Source of the DNA: an uncultured Paracoccaceae bacterium
Lineage (GTDB): Bacteria > Pseudomonadota > Alphaproteobacteria > Rhodobacterales > Rhodobacteraceae
Assembly: GCA_947492585.1 (NCBI GenBank)
Contig: CANLND010000009.1
Location: 1-64,000, forward strand
Reading direction: 5' to 3'
DNA: 64,000 nt
The notes beneath the pieces were generated by a model. The model was not told the origin of the DNA, did not search any database, and was given only the letters and a program-made list of their open reading frames with translations. A program made the position numbers and the translations under genes. This document shows positions 37,901 to 45,370 of the stretch, in pieces (the stretch's first letter is position 1; the number at the start of each line of letters is the position of its first letter).

Positions 37901-38364
37901 ACGGATGAGCTTTCGCCAGTGTGGTCATCTCCCATGGCGACCAAAACGCCACCATGTGTCGAACTGCCCGCCATATTGGCATGTCGCAAGGCGTCGCCAG
38001 ATCGGTCCACGCCCGGCCCTTTGCCGTACCACAGGCCGTAGACCCCATCGTATTTGCCTTCACCGCGAATTTCGGCCTGCTGCGCCCCCCACAACTGCGT
38101 GACCGCGAGATCTTCGTTCAATCCGTACTGAAATGTCACATCCGCAGCGCGCAGGTGCTTTTCGGCCCGCGCCATTTGCAGGTCCACCGCGCCCAGCGGG
38201 GATCCTCTGTATCCGGCGACCAACCCGGCGGTGTTCAACCCTGCCGCGCGGTCGCGGGCCTGTTGTATCAGCATCAAACGCACCAGCGCTTGCGTGCCGT
38301 TTAATAGGATCGAGGGGTGTTCTAAATCATATTTGTCGTTCAGAGAAATTTTTTGCGTGCTCAT
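34939..38364 (-). CDS. Indolepyruvate ferredoxin oxidoreductase family protein (fused alpha/beta)
   Basis: This 1141-residue cytosolic enzyme is a fused 2-oxoacid ferredoxin oxidoreductase that oxidatively decarboxylates aryl or branched 2-oxoacids to acyl-CoA. The N terminus has VAGYRGSPLGAVDLQM (pyruvate-binding domain); the middle carries the TPP domain (CSGCPHNSSTRLPD, GDGTYNHSGVQAIRAA near 500) and a CEGCGDCGVQSNC Fe-S cluster motif near 635. The gamma domain with VVITGVGGTGVVTLG lies near 715, followed by a C-terminal extension. GAGGAGG precedes the ATG. It is divergent from a LysR regulator that probably controls it. Confidence 0.92.
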   Translation of the reverse strand: MSTQKISLNDKYDLEHPSILLNGTQALVRLMLIQQARDRAAGLNTAGLVAGYRGSPLGAVDLQMARAEKHLRAADVTFQYGLNEDLAVTQLWGAQQAEIRGEGKYDGVYGLWYGKGPGVDRSGDALRHANMAGSSTHGGVLVAMGDDHTGESSSVLHQSEWSLLDCYLPILSPAGVQEILDYGVYGYALSRFSGLWVGLKTMKDTIEVTSVVDGTADRMNLVTPEFDMPADGLNIRLDDDRFRQEARIIDYKRFAAEAFSHANKMDNRMWGKAGAKIGFVAAGKNWLDLVHALKLLNIDETMAERLGITTYKVGQTWPMDMKGFHDWAEGLDLIVVVEEKRKLIEIQIKEAIFDDRRGRRVYGWYKGGAGSMHREELFPTKFALDPMMIAERLGEILGEEGRDTEAIQAGLAALAESKRADNAEEIVTRPPYFCSGCPHNSSTRLPDKARAYAGIGCHFMVQWMDRETVGFTHMGGEGANWIGEAPFSTRKHVFQNLGDGTYNHSGVQAIRAALAAGTTITYKILYNDAVAMTGGQQAEGGLTAAQIAHELTAMGVKTMAVVYDDKEDVDATQFPHGIAMHERAKLMQVQREFEEIDGVSAIIYIQTCAAEKRRRRKKGTFPDPDKRVFINSEVCEGCGDCGVQSNCISITPKETELGRKREIDQSSCNKDFSCVNGFCPSFVTIKGAKIRKQATASLDLPDLPQPDLPPINGTHNVVITGVGGTGVVTLGAVLAQAAQMDGKGAGMMEMAGLAQKGGAVHIHCRLANDPSDISAIRVATGEAHALIGGDLVVSAGAKILGLTEAGKTGAVVNSHEITTGDFTRDTEFTIPGDRLQLALEARLRNRVDLFDATELARASMGDSIYSNMMIFGAAWQRGLIPVSFDALMQAIELNGTAVARNKRAFDIGRWAVLHPKEAKTLAEPNQVQLPQTTQEHIATRVAHLEAYQGKSLVRRYLKLLEGVTDPTLKTAVAQGYHKVLSYKDEYEVARLLLKTRAQAQDTFEGELELTYHMAPPVLSRGTDGDGRPQKRTFSGARMERLLRVLARFKSVRGTPLDVFGYTTERRMERALIKQYERDMTEWLPKAADVPAEALIALAELPLKIRGFGPVKQKNEAAAAKQREEILAVLRQGNPTLRNAAE

Positions 38365-38530
38365 CGCGGCCTCCTCACCTGATTAGCTTGCTCTTCCTTT
38401 TCTCAATATAGGTCATAACTACTGACCTGAATAGGTGTTTTTTCGTCACGTCATATTGATGTAACGGCACGGAAATGGAAAAGAAGGGTTTTTCCGCTAT
38501 AACAACAACCAAACAAAAGAGAGCGTCGAA

Positions 38531-39436
38531 ATGGATTGGGATAAGCTTAGAATCTTTCACGCAGTTGCGGATGCAGGCAGCCTGACCCATGCCGGCGACA
38601 AATTGAATCTGTCGCAATCTGCTGTCAGCCGTCAGGTGCGGGCGTTGGAGGAACGACTCAACACTACGTTGTTTCACCGGCATGCCCGCGGTTTGATCCT
38701 GACGGAACAGGGTGAATTGCTGTTCGACGCCACCAAATCCATGAGCCAACGCCTTGAAGCCGCGTCCGCCCGCATTCGCGACAGCGAAGAAGAGGTGTTT
38801 GGCGAATTGCGTGTGACCACCACGGTGGGGCTTGGGACCTTGTTTCTGGCGCCACGCCTGAACAAACTATATGAGATCTATCCAAACCTGAACATTGATC
38901 TGATGCTCGAAGAACGTGTGCTGGATCTTCCGATGCGTGAGGCGGACGTCGCCATTCGCATGAAAGAGCCAAGCCAAGCGGATCTGATCCGCAAGCGTTT
39001 GATGACCGTGCAGATGCGTCTGTACGCTTCGCAGACATATCTGGAACAGCAAGGCACCCCTGCCACCATTGCAGACATCAAGGATCACCGCCTGATCTGT
39101 CAGCACGCAAATGCGCCGCAGGTCGGATCGGCCGCGCTATTGGTGAAAAAACTGATGGGCAATCATCCGGGCTCGATTCTCACCGTGAACAACTATTTTG
39201 GCGTCCTACAGGCGGTCGTGCATGATCTTGGCATCGGTATTTTACCTGATTATGTCGTCGAAGATTTCCCCGGCCTCGTCCCGGTCCTGCTCGAAGAGGA
39301 CACCAGCGCCGTACCGGTTTACCTCGCCTATCCCGAAGAATTGCGCCATTCGCGCCGCATCGCGGCATTCCGTGATTTTGTTCAAAGCGAAATCATGGAA
39401 CATCGCAAGCACATGAAAGAGATGGGTAAACTGTAA
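38531..39436 (+). CDS. LysR family transcriptional regulator
   Basis: The 301-residue protein has an N-terminal winged helix (IFHAVADAGSLTHAGDKLNLSQ at about 8-29, followed by SAVSRQVRALEE) and a periplasmic-binding-like effector domain (about 90-290). It is divergent from the indolepyruvate oxidoreductase gene with 166 bases between starts, the usual LysR-target arrangement; a 2-oxoacid or aromatic amino acid effector is a reasonable guess only. The final DFVQSEIMEHRKHMKEM tail is helical and charged. Confidence 0.9.
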   Translation: MDWDKLRIFHAVADAGSLTHAGDKLNLSQSAVSRQVRALEERLNTTLFHRHARGLILTEQGELLFDATKSMSQRLEAASARIRDSEEEVFGELRVTTTVGLGTLFLAPRLNKLYEIYPNLNIDLMLEERVLDLPMREADVAIRMKEPSQADLIRKRLMTVQMRLYASQTYLEQQGTPATIADIKDHRLICQHANAPQVGSAALLVKKLMGNHPGSILTVNNYFGVLQAVVHDLGIGILPDYVVEDFPGLVPVLLEEDTSAVPVYLAYPEELRHSRRIAAFRDFVQSEIMEHRKHMKEMGKL

Positions 39437-39487
39437 GTTATGCGGTCACTGCATACCGGCTTTGCTTTTGAGTTTAGGTGAATGTCC

Positions 39488-39516
39488 TTGAACGGGGCGC
39501 ATACGCTCCCTAAATG
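39488..39516 (+). promoter_or_regulatory. Predicted promoter of the small RNA before purL
   Basis: TTGAAC (39488-39493) and TAAATG (39511-39516) are separated by 17 bases, a good sigma-70 spacing. A start near 39520 would place the first hairpin at the 5' end of the transcript. Confidence 0.5.
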
Positions 39517-39518
39517 AA

Positions 39519-39598
39519 AGGTATGAAGGCGCTGGCACACGCCGCCCTTCATACCTCCCTGTTGGACTTGGCCGAGCTTCGTGCTCGGCCTTTTTTTT
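39519..39598 (+). ncRNA. Predicted small RNA with two stem-loops
   Basis: About 80 bases start with an 11-bp stem AGGTATGAAGG/CCTTCATACCT (39519-39529 with 39546-39556), continue with a single-stranded CCCTGTTGGACTT, and end in a perfect terminator GGCCGAGC/GCTCGGCC with TTCGT loop and eight T (39570-39598). A CCTCCC anti-Shine-Dalgarno-like stretch lies at the base of the first stem. It follows the lysR stop by 80 bases and has its own promoter-like elements, so it is either an sRNA gene or a processed 3' UTR. I could not match it to a named family. Confidence 0.6.
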
Positions 39599-39854
39599 AT
39601 GATCCCTTCATCTACTGTGTTGCATCACAGGTCCACTGCCAGAGGCGCCTGAAATGCGATTTAGGTGTGAAGTGATGAAAATTTCATCACAGATTCAGCA
39701 CCTTCACCTGCGCTTTGCTCAGGTTGAGGCACAATACCAACGCGCTTGGGCTGCAATTGTGACATTTGCTGCCCTGTCACCGCGTCTTTACACTTCCCCA
39801 ACGCCTCAGCTTGTCTTACAAGGCGCCCAAACTCAGCCACCGGGAAGACCAGCG
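39599..39854 (+). other. Upstream region of purL
   Basis: This 256-base stretch lies between the small-RNA terminator and the purL start. The purL frame is open through most of it (from 39654), but the encoded peptide has no similarity to PurL, whose normal N terminus begins at 39855. It must contain the purL promoter; I see no riboswitch-like fold. Confidence 0.5.
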
Positions 39855-42020
39855 ATGCAGGAACCAGCGATCACGCCTGAACTGATTGAAAACCACGGGC
39901 TTAAGCCTGAGGAATATGATCTGATCCTTGAGATCATTGGGCGCGAGCCAACATTCACCGAGCTGGGGATCTTCTCAGCCATGTGGAACGAACACTGTTC
40001 CTACAAATCCTCCAAGAAATGGCTGCGCACGCTGCCGACCGAAGGCCCGCAGGTGATCTGTGGTCCCGGTGAAAACGCAGGTATCGTTGATATTGGCGAT
40101 GGCGACGCGGTTGTTTTCAAAATGGAAAGCCACAACCACCCATCGTATATCGAGCCCTATCAGGGGGCCGCGACCGGCGTGGGCGGCATCTTGCGCGATG
40201 TCTTTACCATGGGCGCGCGCCCAATTGCCGCAATGAACTCACTGTCGTTTGGCGAACCGTCGCACCACAAGACCCGTCAGCTGGTCAATGGTGTGGTGGA
40301 AGGTGTTGGCGGCTACGGCAACTGCTTTGGTGTGCCATGTGTTGGCGGCGAAGTGCGCTTTCACCCCGCGTACAACGGCAACTGCCTTGTGAACGCATTT
40401 GCAGCCGGCTTGGCAAAAACCGATAGCATTTTCTACTCGGCCGCATCCGGTGTGGGCATGCCAGTTGTTTATCTGGGTGCAAAAACCGGCCGTGACGGCG
40501 TGGGTGGCGCGACCATGGCGTCTGCCGAATTTGACGACACCATCGAAGAAAAGCGTCCCACCGTTCAGGTTGGCGACCCCTTCACCGAAAAACGCCTGAT
40601 GGAAGCCACACTGGAGCTGATGCAGACCGGTGCGGTGATCTCGATCCAGGACATGGGCGCAGCAGGTCTGACCTGTTCAGCGGTAGAAATGGGCGACAAG
40701 GGCGGTTTGGGTGTCAAACTGAACCTCGAAGACGTGCCTCAGCGCGAAGTCGGCATGACCGCCTATGAGATGATGCTGTCGGAATCGCAAGAGCGTATGC
40801 TGATGGTTCTCAAGCCTGAGCTGGAAGCCGAAGCGCGTGCCGTGTTCGAAAAATGGGATCTGGATTTTGCCATCGTTGGCGAAACCATTGCCGAAGACCG
40901 GTTCCTGATCCTGCACAACGGTGAAGTAAAGGCGGATCTGGTGCTGTCGAAACTGGCGTCAACCGCGCCAGAATACGACCGCCCTTGGGTGCCAACACCA
41001 ACACCCGAAGCCTTGAGCGATGCGGATGTGCCCAGCATTGACCCCATCGACGGGTTGAAGGCATTGCTGAACTCGCCCAACTACGCAGGCAAACAGTGGG
41101 TGTACGAACAGTATGACACCACCGTGATGGGCGACACCGCGCGCCGTCCCAGCATTGGGTCCGGTATCATTCGTATTCACGGCACCGACAAGAAATTGGC
41201 CTTCACCTCAGACGTGACGCCGCGCTACGTTAAGGCAAACCCAACCGAGGGCGGCAAGCAGGCTGTGGCCGAAGCTTACCGCAATCTGTCCGCTGTGGGC
41301 GCTAAGCCATTGGCCACCACCGACAACCTGAACTTTGGCAACCCCGAAAAGCCCGAAATCATGGGCCAGTTTGTTGGCGCGCTGAAAGGTATCGGCGAGG
41401 CGGTCGCCGCGCTGGATATGCCCATCGTGTCGGGCAATGTGTCCTTGTACAATGAAACCGACGGTCAGGCGATCCTGCCCACCCCCACCATTGGTGCGGT
41501 TGGTCTGATTGCAGCGGGCGAAGAGGCGATCATCGGCGAGGTCCGCGACGGCCATGTGGCCATTCTGGTCGGCGAAACCGGCAGCCATCTGGGCCAGTCG
41601 GCGCTGTTGGCCGAAGTGTTCAACCGCGAAGACGGCGATGCGCCGCATGTTGATCTGGCCGCCGAGCAGCGCAACGGCGAATTCATCCGCGCCAACCGCG
41701 ACCTGATCAAAGCCTGCACCGATCTTAGCGATGGTGGTCTGGCCTTGGCGGCGTTTGAGCTGGCCGAAGAAGCCGGTGTTGGTGTCCAACTGGACAGTGC
41801 CGATACAAAGGTTCTGTTTGGCGAAGATCAGGCGCGTTACCTTGTCGCCTGTAACTTTGATCAGGCCGAAGGTTTGATGCTGGCAGCGGGTCAAGCCGGT
41901 GTGCGCATTGAAACTGTGGGCCGCTTTGGCGGTGACACGGTTAAATTTGGCAACGTCGAAGCGCCGCTGGCAGATCTGGCTGCTGTGTTCCGCGCAGGCT
42001 TTGCGGCGGCTGTGGCCTAA
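39855..42020 (+). CDS. purL: Phosphoribosylformylglycinamidine synthase subunit PurL
   Basis: PurL converts FGAR to FGAM with ATP and ammonia from PurQ in purine synthesis. The 721-residue protein is the small bacterial form that works with PurS and PurQ. Typical motifs are [17 protein letters not shown] near 45-60, [27 protein letters not shown] near 90-116, AAGLTCS near 268 and the second-domain [12 protein letters not shown] near 490. ATG 39855 gives the normal N terminus ([16 protein letters not shown]) and follows GGAAG. A strong terminator follows; purS and purQ are not in the window. Confidence 0.95.
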   Translation: MQEPAITPELIENHGLKPEEYDLILEIIGREPTFTELGIFSAMWNEHCSYKSSKKWLRTLPTEGPQVICGPGENAGIVDIGDGDAVVFKMESHNHPSYIEPYQGAATGVGGILRDVFTMGARPIAAMNSLSFGEPSHHKTRQLVNGVVEGVGGYGNCFGVPCVGGEVRFHPAYNGNCLVNAFAAGLAKTDSIFYSAASGVGMPVVYLGAKTGRDGVGGATMASAEFDDTIEEKRPTVQVGDPFTEKRLMEATLELMQTGAVISIQDMGAAGLTCSAVEMGDKGGLGVKLNLEDVPQREVGMTAYEMMLSESQERMLMVLKPELEAEARAVFEKWDLDFAIVGETIAEDRFLILHNGEVKADLVLSKLASTAPEYDRPWVPTPTPEALSDADVPSIDPIDGLKALLNSPNYAGKQWVYEQYDTTVMGDTARRPSIGSGIIRIHGTDKKLAFTSDVTPRYVKANPTEGGKQAVAEAYRNLSAVGAKPLATTDNLNFGNPEKPEIMGQFVGALKGIGEAVAALDMPIVSGNVSLYNETDGQAILPTPTIGAVGLIAAGEEAIIGEVRDGHVAILVGETGSHLGQSALLAEVFNREDGDAPHVDLAAEQRNGEFIRANRDLIKACTDLSDGGLALAAFELAEEAGVGVQLDSADTKVLFGEDQARYLVACNFDQAEGLMLAAGQAGVRIETVGRFGGDTVKFGNVEAPLADLAAVFRAGFAAAVA

Positions 42021-42045
42021 CCGGTGCGATGTGTCTCTTGATGCG

Positions 42046-42078
42046 GGGTGGGAGGGCGTTGTCTTCCCACCCTTTTTT
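42046..42078 (+). terminator. Intrinsic terminator after purL
   Basis: Perfect 8-bp stem GGGTGGGA/TCCCACCC with an 11-base loop, then six T. Confidence 0.88.
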
Positions 42079-42104
42079 ATGCGCAACAGTCATTGGTATG
42101 CGAA

Positions 42105-42641
42105 ATGACCTCTGTTCCCCTGCCCAACCTGCCGGACCTGACAGCAGATTGCAGCCGCTGCGCCGCCCTGTGTTGTGTGGCGTATCCCTTTGACGCGTCC
42201 GAAGACTTTGCGCTGATCAAAGAGGTTGATACGCCCTGCCCCAATCTGGATGCTGATTTCCGCTGCAAAATTCATGCGGGCCTGTCATCCAAAGGTTTTG
42301 GGGGATGTGTTGCCTATTCGTGTGCGGGTGCAGGCCAGCGCGTCACGCAGGAGCTGTTTGACGGCGAAACCTGGCGCGATGATCCCGATCTATTGCCCCA
42401 CATGACCCACGCGTTGCGGGTGCTGCGCCCGATCCATGAGGCCCTGCTGATCCTGAATGAGGCCTCTGCCCTGCCTTTGCCTGATGACGTTCAGCACCAG
42501 TGCACCGCTTTGAAGCGCGCGCTGTGTCCAGAGGACGCCGGCTCCATCTGGGATTTTGAGGAACCAGAGGTCCAAGAGGCGCTGGCGTCAGTGCCTGAAT
42601 TTGTGCAGCAACTGGCACCCTTTGTAAGCGTATCGCGCTAA
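42105..42641 (+). CDS. Cys-rich CxxCxxxCC protein of unknown function
   Basis: The 178-residue protein has a cysteine cluster at its N terminus: CSRCAALCC near 16-24, then PCPNLDADFRCKIH near 45-58 and GGCVAYSCAGAGQ near 67-79. This pattern resembles a metal- or Fe-S-binding domain I recall at the N terminus of some pentapeptide-repeat proteins, but no pentapeptide repeats are present here. The rest is helical and acidic with RVLRPIHEALLILNEA. ATG 42105 lies just after the purL terminator, and bolA follows 63 bases later, so a link with the iron/Fe-S pair bolA-grxD is possible but unproven. Confidence 0.65.
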   Translation: MTSVPLPNLPDLTADCSRCAALCCVAYPFDASEDFALIKEVDTPCPNLDADFRCKIHAGLSSKGFGGCVAYSCAGAGQRVTQELFDGETWRDDPDLLPHMTHALRVLRPIHEALLILNEASALPLPDDVQHQCTALKRALCPEDAGSIWDFEEPEVQEALASVPEFVQQLAPFVSVSR

Positions 42642-42704
42642 TCCTGCTTGCAGAGGTGCCCCCCCGGCCCTACATTTTCTACAAATAGAACAAGGAACTT
42701 GCCC

Positions 42705-42941
42705 ATGCCGATGCAGGCTCATGAAATCGAAGCGTTGTTGCGTGAATCCTTCCCCGATGCCGAAATCCAGGTTGGAGGCTCTGACGGCGTTCACATGTCA
42801 GCCATGGTGGTCGACGAAAGCTTTCGCGGCAAAAACCGCGTTCAGCAACAGCGTGCCGTTTATGCAGCGCTCAAAGGCAAAATGGATGGCCCCGATGGCG
42901 ATTTACATGCGCTGGCCCTGACCACCAAAGCGCCTGAGTGA
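42705..42941 (+). CDS. BolA/IbaG family protein
   Basis: This 78-residue protein is a BolA-type partner of monothiol glutaredoxins in Fe-S cluster handling and iron signalling. It has the family core EIQVGGSDGVHMSAMVVDESF, FRGKNRVQQQRAVYAAL and the conserved C-terminal His in DLHALALTTKAP. AAGGAA precedes ATG 42705. A tiny membrane ORF begins one base before its end and the CGFS glutaredoxin gene lies 350 bases downstream. Confidence 0.92.
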   Translation: MPMQAHEIEALLRESFPDAEIQVGGSDGVHMSAMVVDESFRGKNRVQQQRAVYAALKGKMDGPDGDLHALALTTKAPE

Positions 42942-43087
42942 TGACATCCTCGGGTTGGATTGCACTGGCTGTAATTGGTTTAATTGCAGCGGCAGCTGGG
43001 CTTGAGGCCTATTTCAAGGGTCGAAAACACCGATCTTTGTCTCAGCGTGTCGTACAAGTCTCCCTCCAAACCCGAACTGGGGCTTGA
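42941..43087 (+). CDS. Possible small membrane protein coupled to bolA
   Basis: ATG 42941 shares its A with the TGA of bolA (TGATG), a typical coupling. The 48-residue product has one hydrophobic helix (SGWIALAVIGLIAAAAGLEA) followed by a basic tail FKGRKHR. A second open frame, shifted by one base, runs to 43184 and ends in a polar E/N/R-rich tail, so a longer single-helix protein broken by a frameshift is an alternative. No homologue is recognised and the ORF may not be expressed. Confidence 0.4.
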   Translation: MTSSGWIALAVIGLIAAAAGLEAYFKGRKHRSLSQRVVQVSLQTRTGA

Positions 43088-43292
43088 AGCCACCAACACC
43101 GATGTCGTCGATGCCGCTGAACGCTCAAATGAAGAGCACGAAAACCGCAACCAACAAATCATCCGCAGTAGTTTTCGGCGCTAGTGCTCATCCGAGGTTA
43201 TTGCCGCAGTCAGATGGGCCTTACTTTTTCACCAAACCTTCCCTATATCCGGGTCAAAGACCAATGGCTGACGACCTGAGAGGATCAAACAC

Positions 43293-43655
43293 ATGACCGA
43301 CGCAAACACCCGCATCGACGAAACCGTCAAAGGCAACGATGTTGTCCTGTACATGAAGGGCACAAAAGACATGCCGCAGTGTGGATTTTCGTCCCGCGTT
43401 GCAGGCGTGCTGAACTATATTGGCGTGGACTACACCGATGTGAACGTTCTGGCGGACGAAGAAATCCGTGCAGGCATCAAAGAGTACTCGGACTGGCCCA
43501 CAATCCCCCAGCTTTATGTCAAAGGTGAATTTGTGGGTGGCTGCGACATCATCGTTGAAATGACCTTGTCGGGCGAACTGGATACTCTGTTTGCGGACAA
43601 CGGCGTCGCCTTTGACAAGGCCGCATCTGACAAGATCCGTGAAGCCAACGGTTAA
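43293..43655 (+). CDS. grxD: Monothiol glutaredoxin, Grx4 family
   Basis: The 120-residue protein has the CGFS active site (Cys30 in MPQCGFSSRV) and the Grx4-type KGTKDMP segment before it, followed by DWPTIPQLYVKGEFVGGCDI with glutathione-binding residues. These proteins bind [2Fe-2S] clusters with glutathione and act with BolA proteins. The gene lies 350 bases after bolA in the same direction and ends in a bidirectional terminator. Confidence 0.95.
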   Translation: MTDANTRIDETVKGNDVVLYMKGTKDMPQCGFSSRVAGVLNYIGVDYTDVNVLADEEIRAGIKEYSDWPTIPQLYVKGEFVGGCDIIVEMTLSGELDTLFADNGVAFDKAASDKIREANG

Positions 43656-43673
43656 CTTAGCTAAATTCATATG

Positions 43674-43712
43674 AAAAAGGGGCCTGATCCGCGCGGATCA
43701 GGCCCCTTTTTT
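43674..43712. terminator. Bidirectional terminator between grxD and the RTX gene
   Basis: A long perfect stem GGGGCCTGATCC/GGATCAGGCCCC with a GCGC loop, flanked by five A on the left and six T on the right. It can end both grxD (plus) and the RTX gene (minus). Confidence 0.93.
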
Positions 43713-43728
43713 GTGCTCGGTGTAACAC

Positions 43729-44781
43729 TTAGCTTGTGTGGATCGCAAAGTTCGAGGCCGTCAGCTGACCAGAGGCACCAACCAAACGAACGACTGCCTC
43801 GCCATCACGCAAAAGCCAGGCATCGCCGGTTGCGTCGTCGTCCAAAATTTCGAGCACTTCTGACGTGCTTGACAGACCGTCGTCGGCGAAAATCTCAACG
43901 ATGTCATCGTTTGCATTGAAATCTTGAATTGTGATCAGGTCGTCGCTTCTGGGGTCAAGACGAATATCGAACTGGTCGTTCCCGTCGCCACCTGTTCCAG
44001 TGTCACCGGCTTCAAGCAGCAGAAGATCATTGCCTGCGCCCCCCTCCAAAACATCGTTGCCATTGGTAGGGTCGTCTGACAACTCAGCGTCAAAGCGGAT
44101 ATCTTCGTCACGGAACGCTGCAATCTCTTCGGCGGTAGGTGTGTGGTCAAACTGTCCACCCCACAAAACGTCGTTCCCCTCGCCGCCGATCAGCGTGTCG
44201 TCACCGTCGCCGCCCAACAGCGTGTCATTCCACGCCTCGCCAAACAGTTCGTCATCGCCGTCTTCACCCAGCAGATAGTCACGGCCATCGCCACCCAAAA
44301 GTTCGTCGTCCCCTTCGCCGCCAAACAAGATGTCGTGGTAGCCGTCACCGTTCAGCCGGTCGTCGCCTTCATCGCCTTCCAGCACGTCTTGGCCGGGACC
44401 ACCGCGCAGGGTGTCATCTCCCAGACCGCCGCTGAGGGTATCGTGGTACTGGCCACCAAACAGCGTATCGTCGCCGCCTTCACCAAAGATCTCGTCCAGA
44501 CCTGCGCCGCCATTCACGCTGTCATCTCCGCCGCCGGCATAGACCGTATCGTCACCAGATGCGGATTCGATCACATCATCACCGCTGCCAAATGCCAGAA
44601 GATCGTCCAGGCTGGTAATGTCGGTGTTTGGTTGGTCCGGGCGTGAAGGTTCGAGGCCAGCGTCGTCGCGTGTTTCGCCGTCGCCTAGGACACCACTGCC
44701 GCCCTCTGTGTCGTCGTCCATGACGCCGATCGCAACACCTGTCAGCACCAAGGTGCTGAGAACAAAAATACCTAACATCAA
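43729..44781 (-). CDS. RTX-type calcium-binding repeat protein
   Basis: The 350-residue protein has an N-terminal hydrophobic helix (about 3-20), an acidic linker and about ten nonapeptide units of the type GGxGxDxLx (about 70-210), for example GGDGDDTLIGGEGNDVLWGG, which form calcium-binding beta rolls. A non-repeat C terminus (about 250-350) ends in LTASNFAIHTS and could hold a type I secretion signal. The N-terminal helix is unusual for a classical type I substrate and suggests membrane anchoring. No secretion genes are next to it. It is acidic (D, E and G rich). Confidence 0.85.
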   Translation of the reverse strand: MMLGIFVLSTLVLTGVAIGVMDDDTEGGSGVLGDGETRDDAGLEPSRPDQPNTDITSLDDLLAFGSGDDVIESASGDDTVYAGGGDDSVNGGAGLDEIFGEGGDDTLFGGQYHDTLSGGLGDDTLRGGPGQDVLEGDEGDDRLNGDGYHDILFGGEGDDELLGGDGRDYLLGEDGDDELFGEAWNDTLLGGDGDDTLIGGEGNDVLWGGQFDHTPTAEEIAAFRDEDIRFDAELSDDPTNGNDVLEGGAGNDLLLLEAGDTGTGGDGNDQFDIRLDPRSDDLITIQDFNANDDIVEIFADDGLSSTSEVLEILDDDATGDAWLLRDGEAVVRLVGASGQLTASNFAIHTS

Positions 44782-44952
44782 AAGTATCCCTAAAAAGAAA
44801 AACTACCTTAACAAGAGCTAAACAAATTTTAGTGATTTAAAAAGATATTTTGCCAACCGATTGGGGCAATTGTGTCAATATTGTGTTTCCAATACGGCAA
44901 CAGACGCCACGTTGAATGCAGCGTCTGTTTCGAATTTCCCTCGACGGGGGCG

Positions 44953-45369
44953 TTAAGCAGAAAGCTTGCTTTCGATGTCGTTGGCCAGACCTTCGGTTTG
45001 CGCCGCCAATGTCGCCAGAACCTCAGCCACCTGCGGCGGGACAACGGCGACTTCGATGCGCTCAGCCTCTGGGGCGGGTGCGGCATGCAGTTCGGCAATT
45101 TCGGCCTGTAACGCAGCAATCTGGGCATCTTTTTCTGCCATTTGCGCTTCAACCGTTTTGTTTTTGTCTTCAACGGCGGCGGTTTTGTCGGCCAGCAGCA
45201 AACCTGCCATCAGCAACATCCGCGCTTCGGGCATGCGCCCGATCTGATCTGACAGAACCTGCGCTTCGTCGTCCAGCATTTTGGCCGCCGAATGCAAATA
45301 GCTTTGCTCACCGTCCTGACAGGACACCTCAAAGCCGCGGCCGCCAATGTGAATGGTTACTTCGGGCAT
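44953..45369 (-). CDS. zapA: Cell division protein ZapA
   Basis: ZapA bundles FtsZ protofilaments at mid-cell. The 138-residue protein begins with VTIHIGGRGFEVSCQDGEQSYLHSAAKMLDDEA, the ZapA head domain, and continues as a coiled coil (about 65-110), then a short C-terminal helix. It begins one base after the stop of a long coiled-coil gene and has its own AGAGGTGA ribosome site. A weak dyad (AGACGC/GCGTCT) follows it. Confidence 0.88.
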   Translation of the reverse strand: MPEVTIHIGGRGFEVSCQDGEQSYLHSAAKMLDDEAQVLSDQIGRMPEARMLLMAGLLLADKTAAVEDKNKTVEAQMAEKDAQIAALQAEIAELHAAPAPEAERIEVAVVPPQVAEVLATLAAQTEGLANDIESKLSA

Positions 45370-45370
45370 C

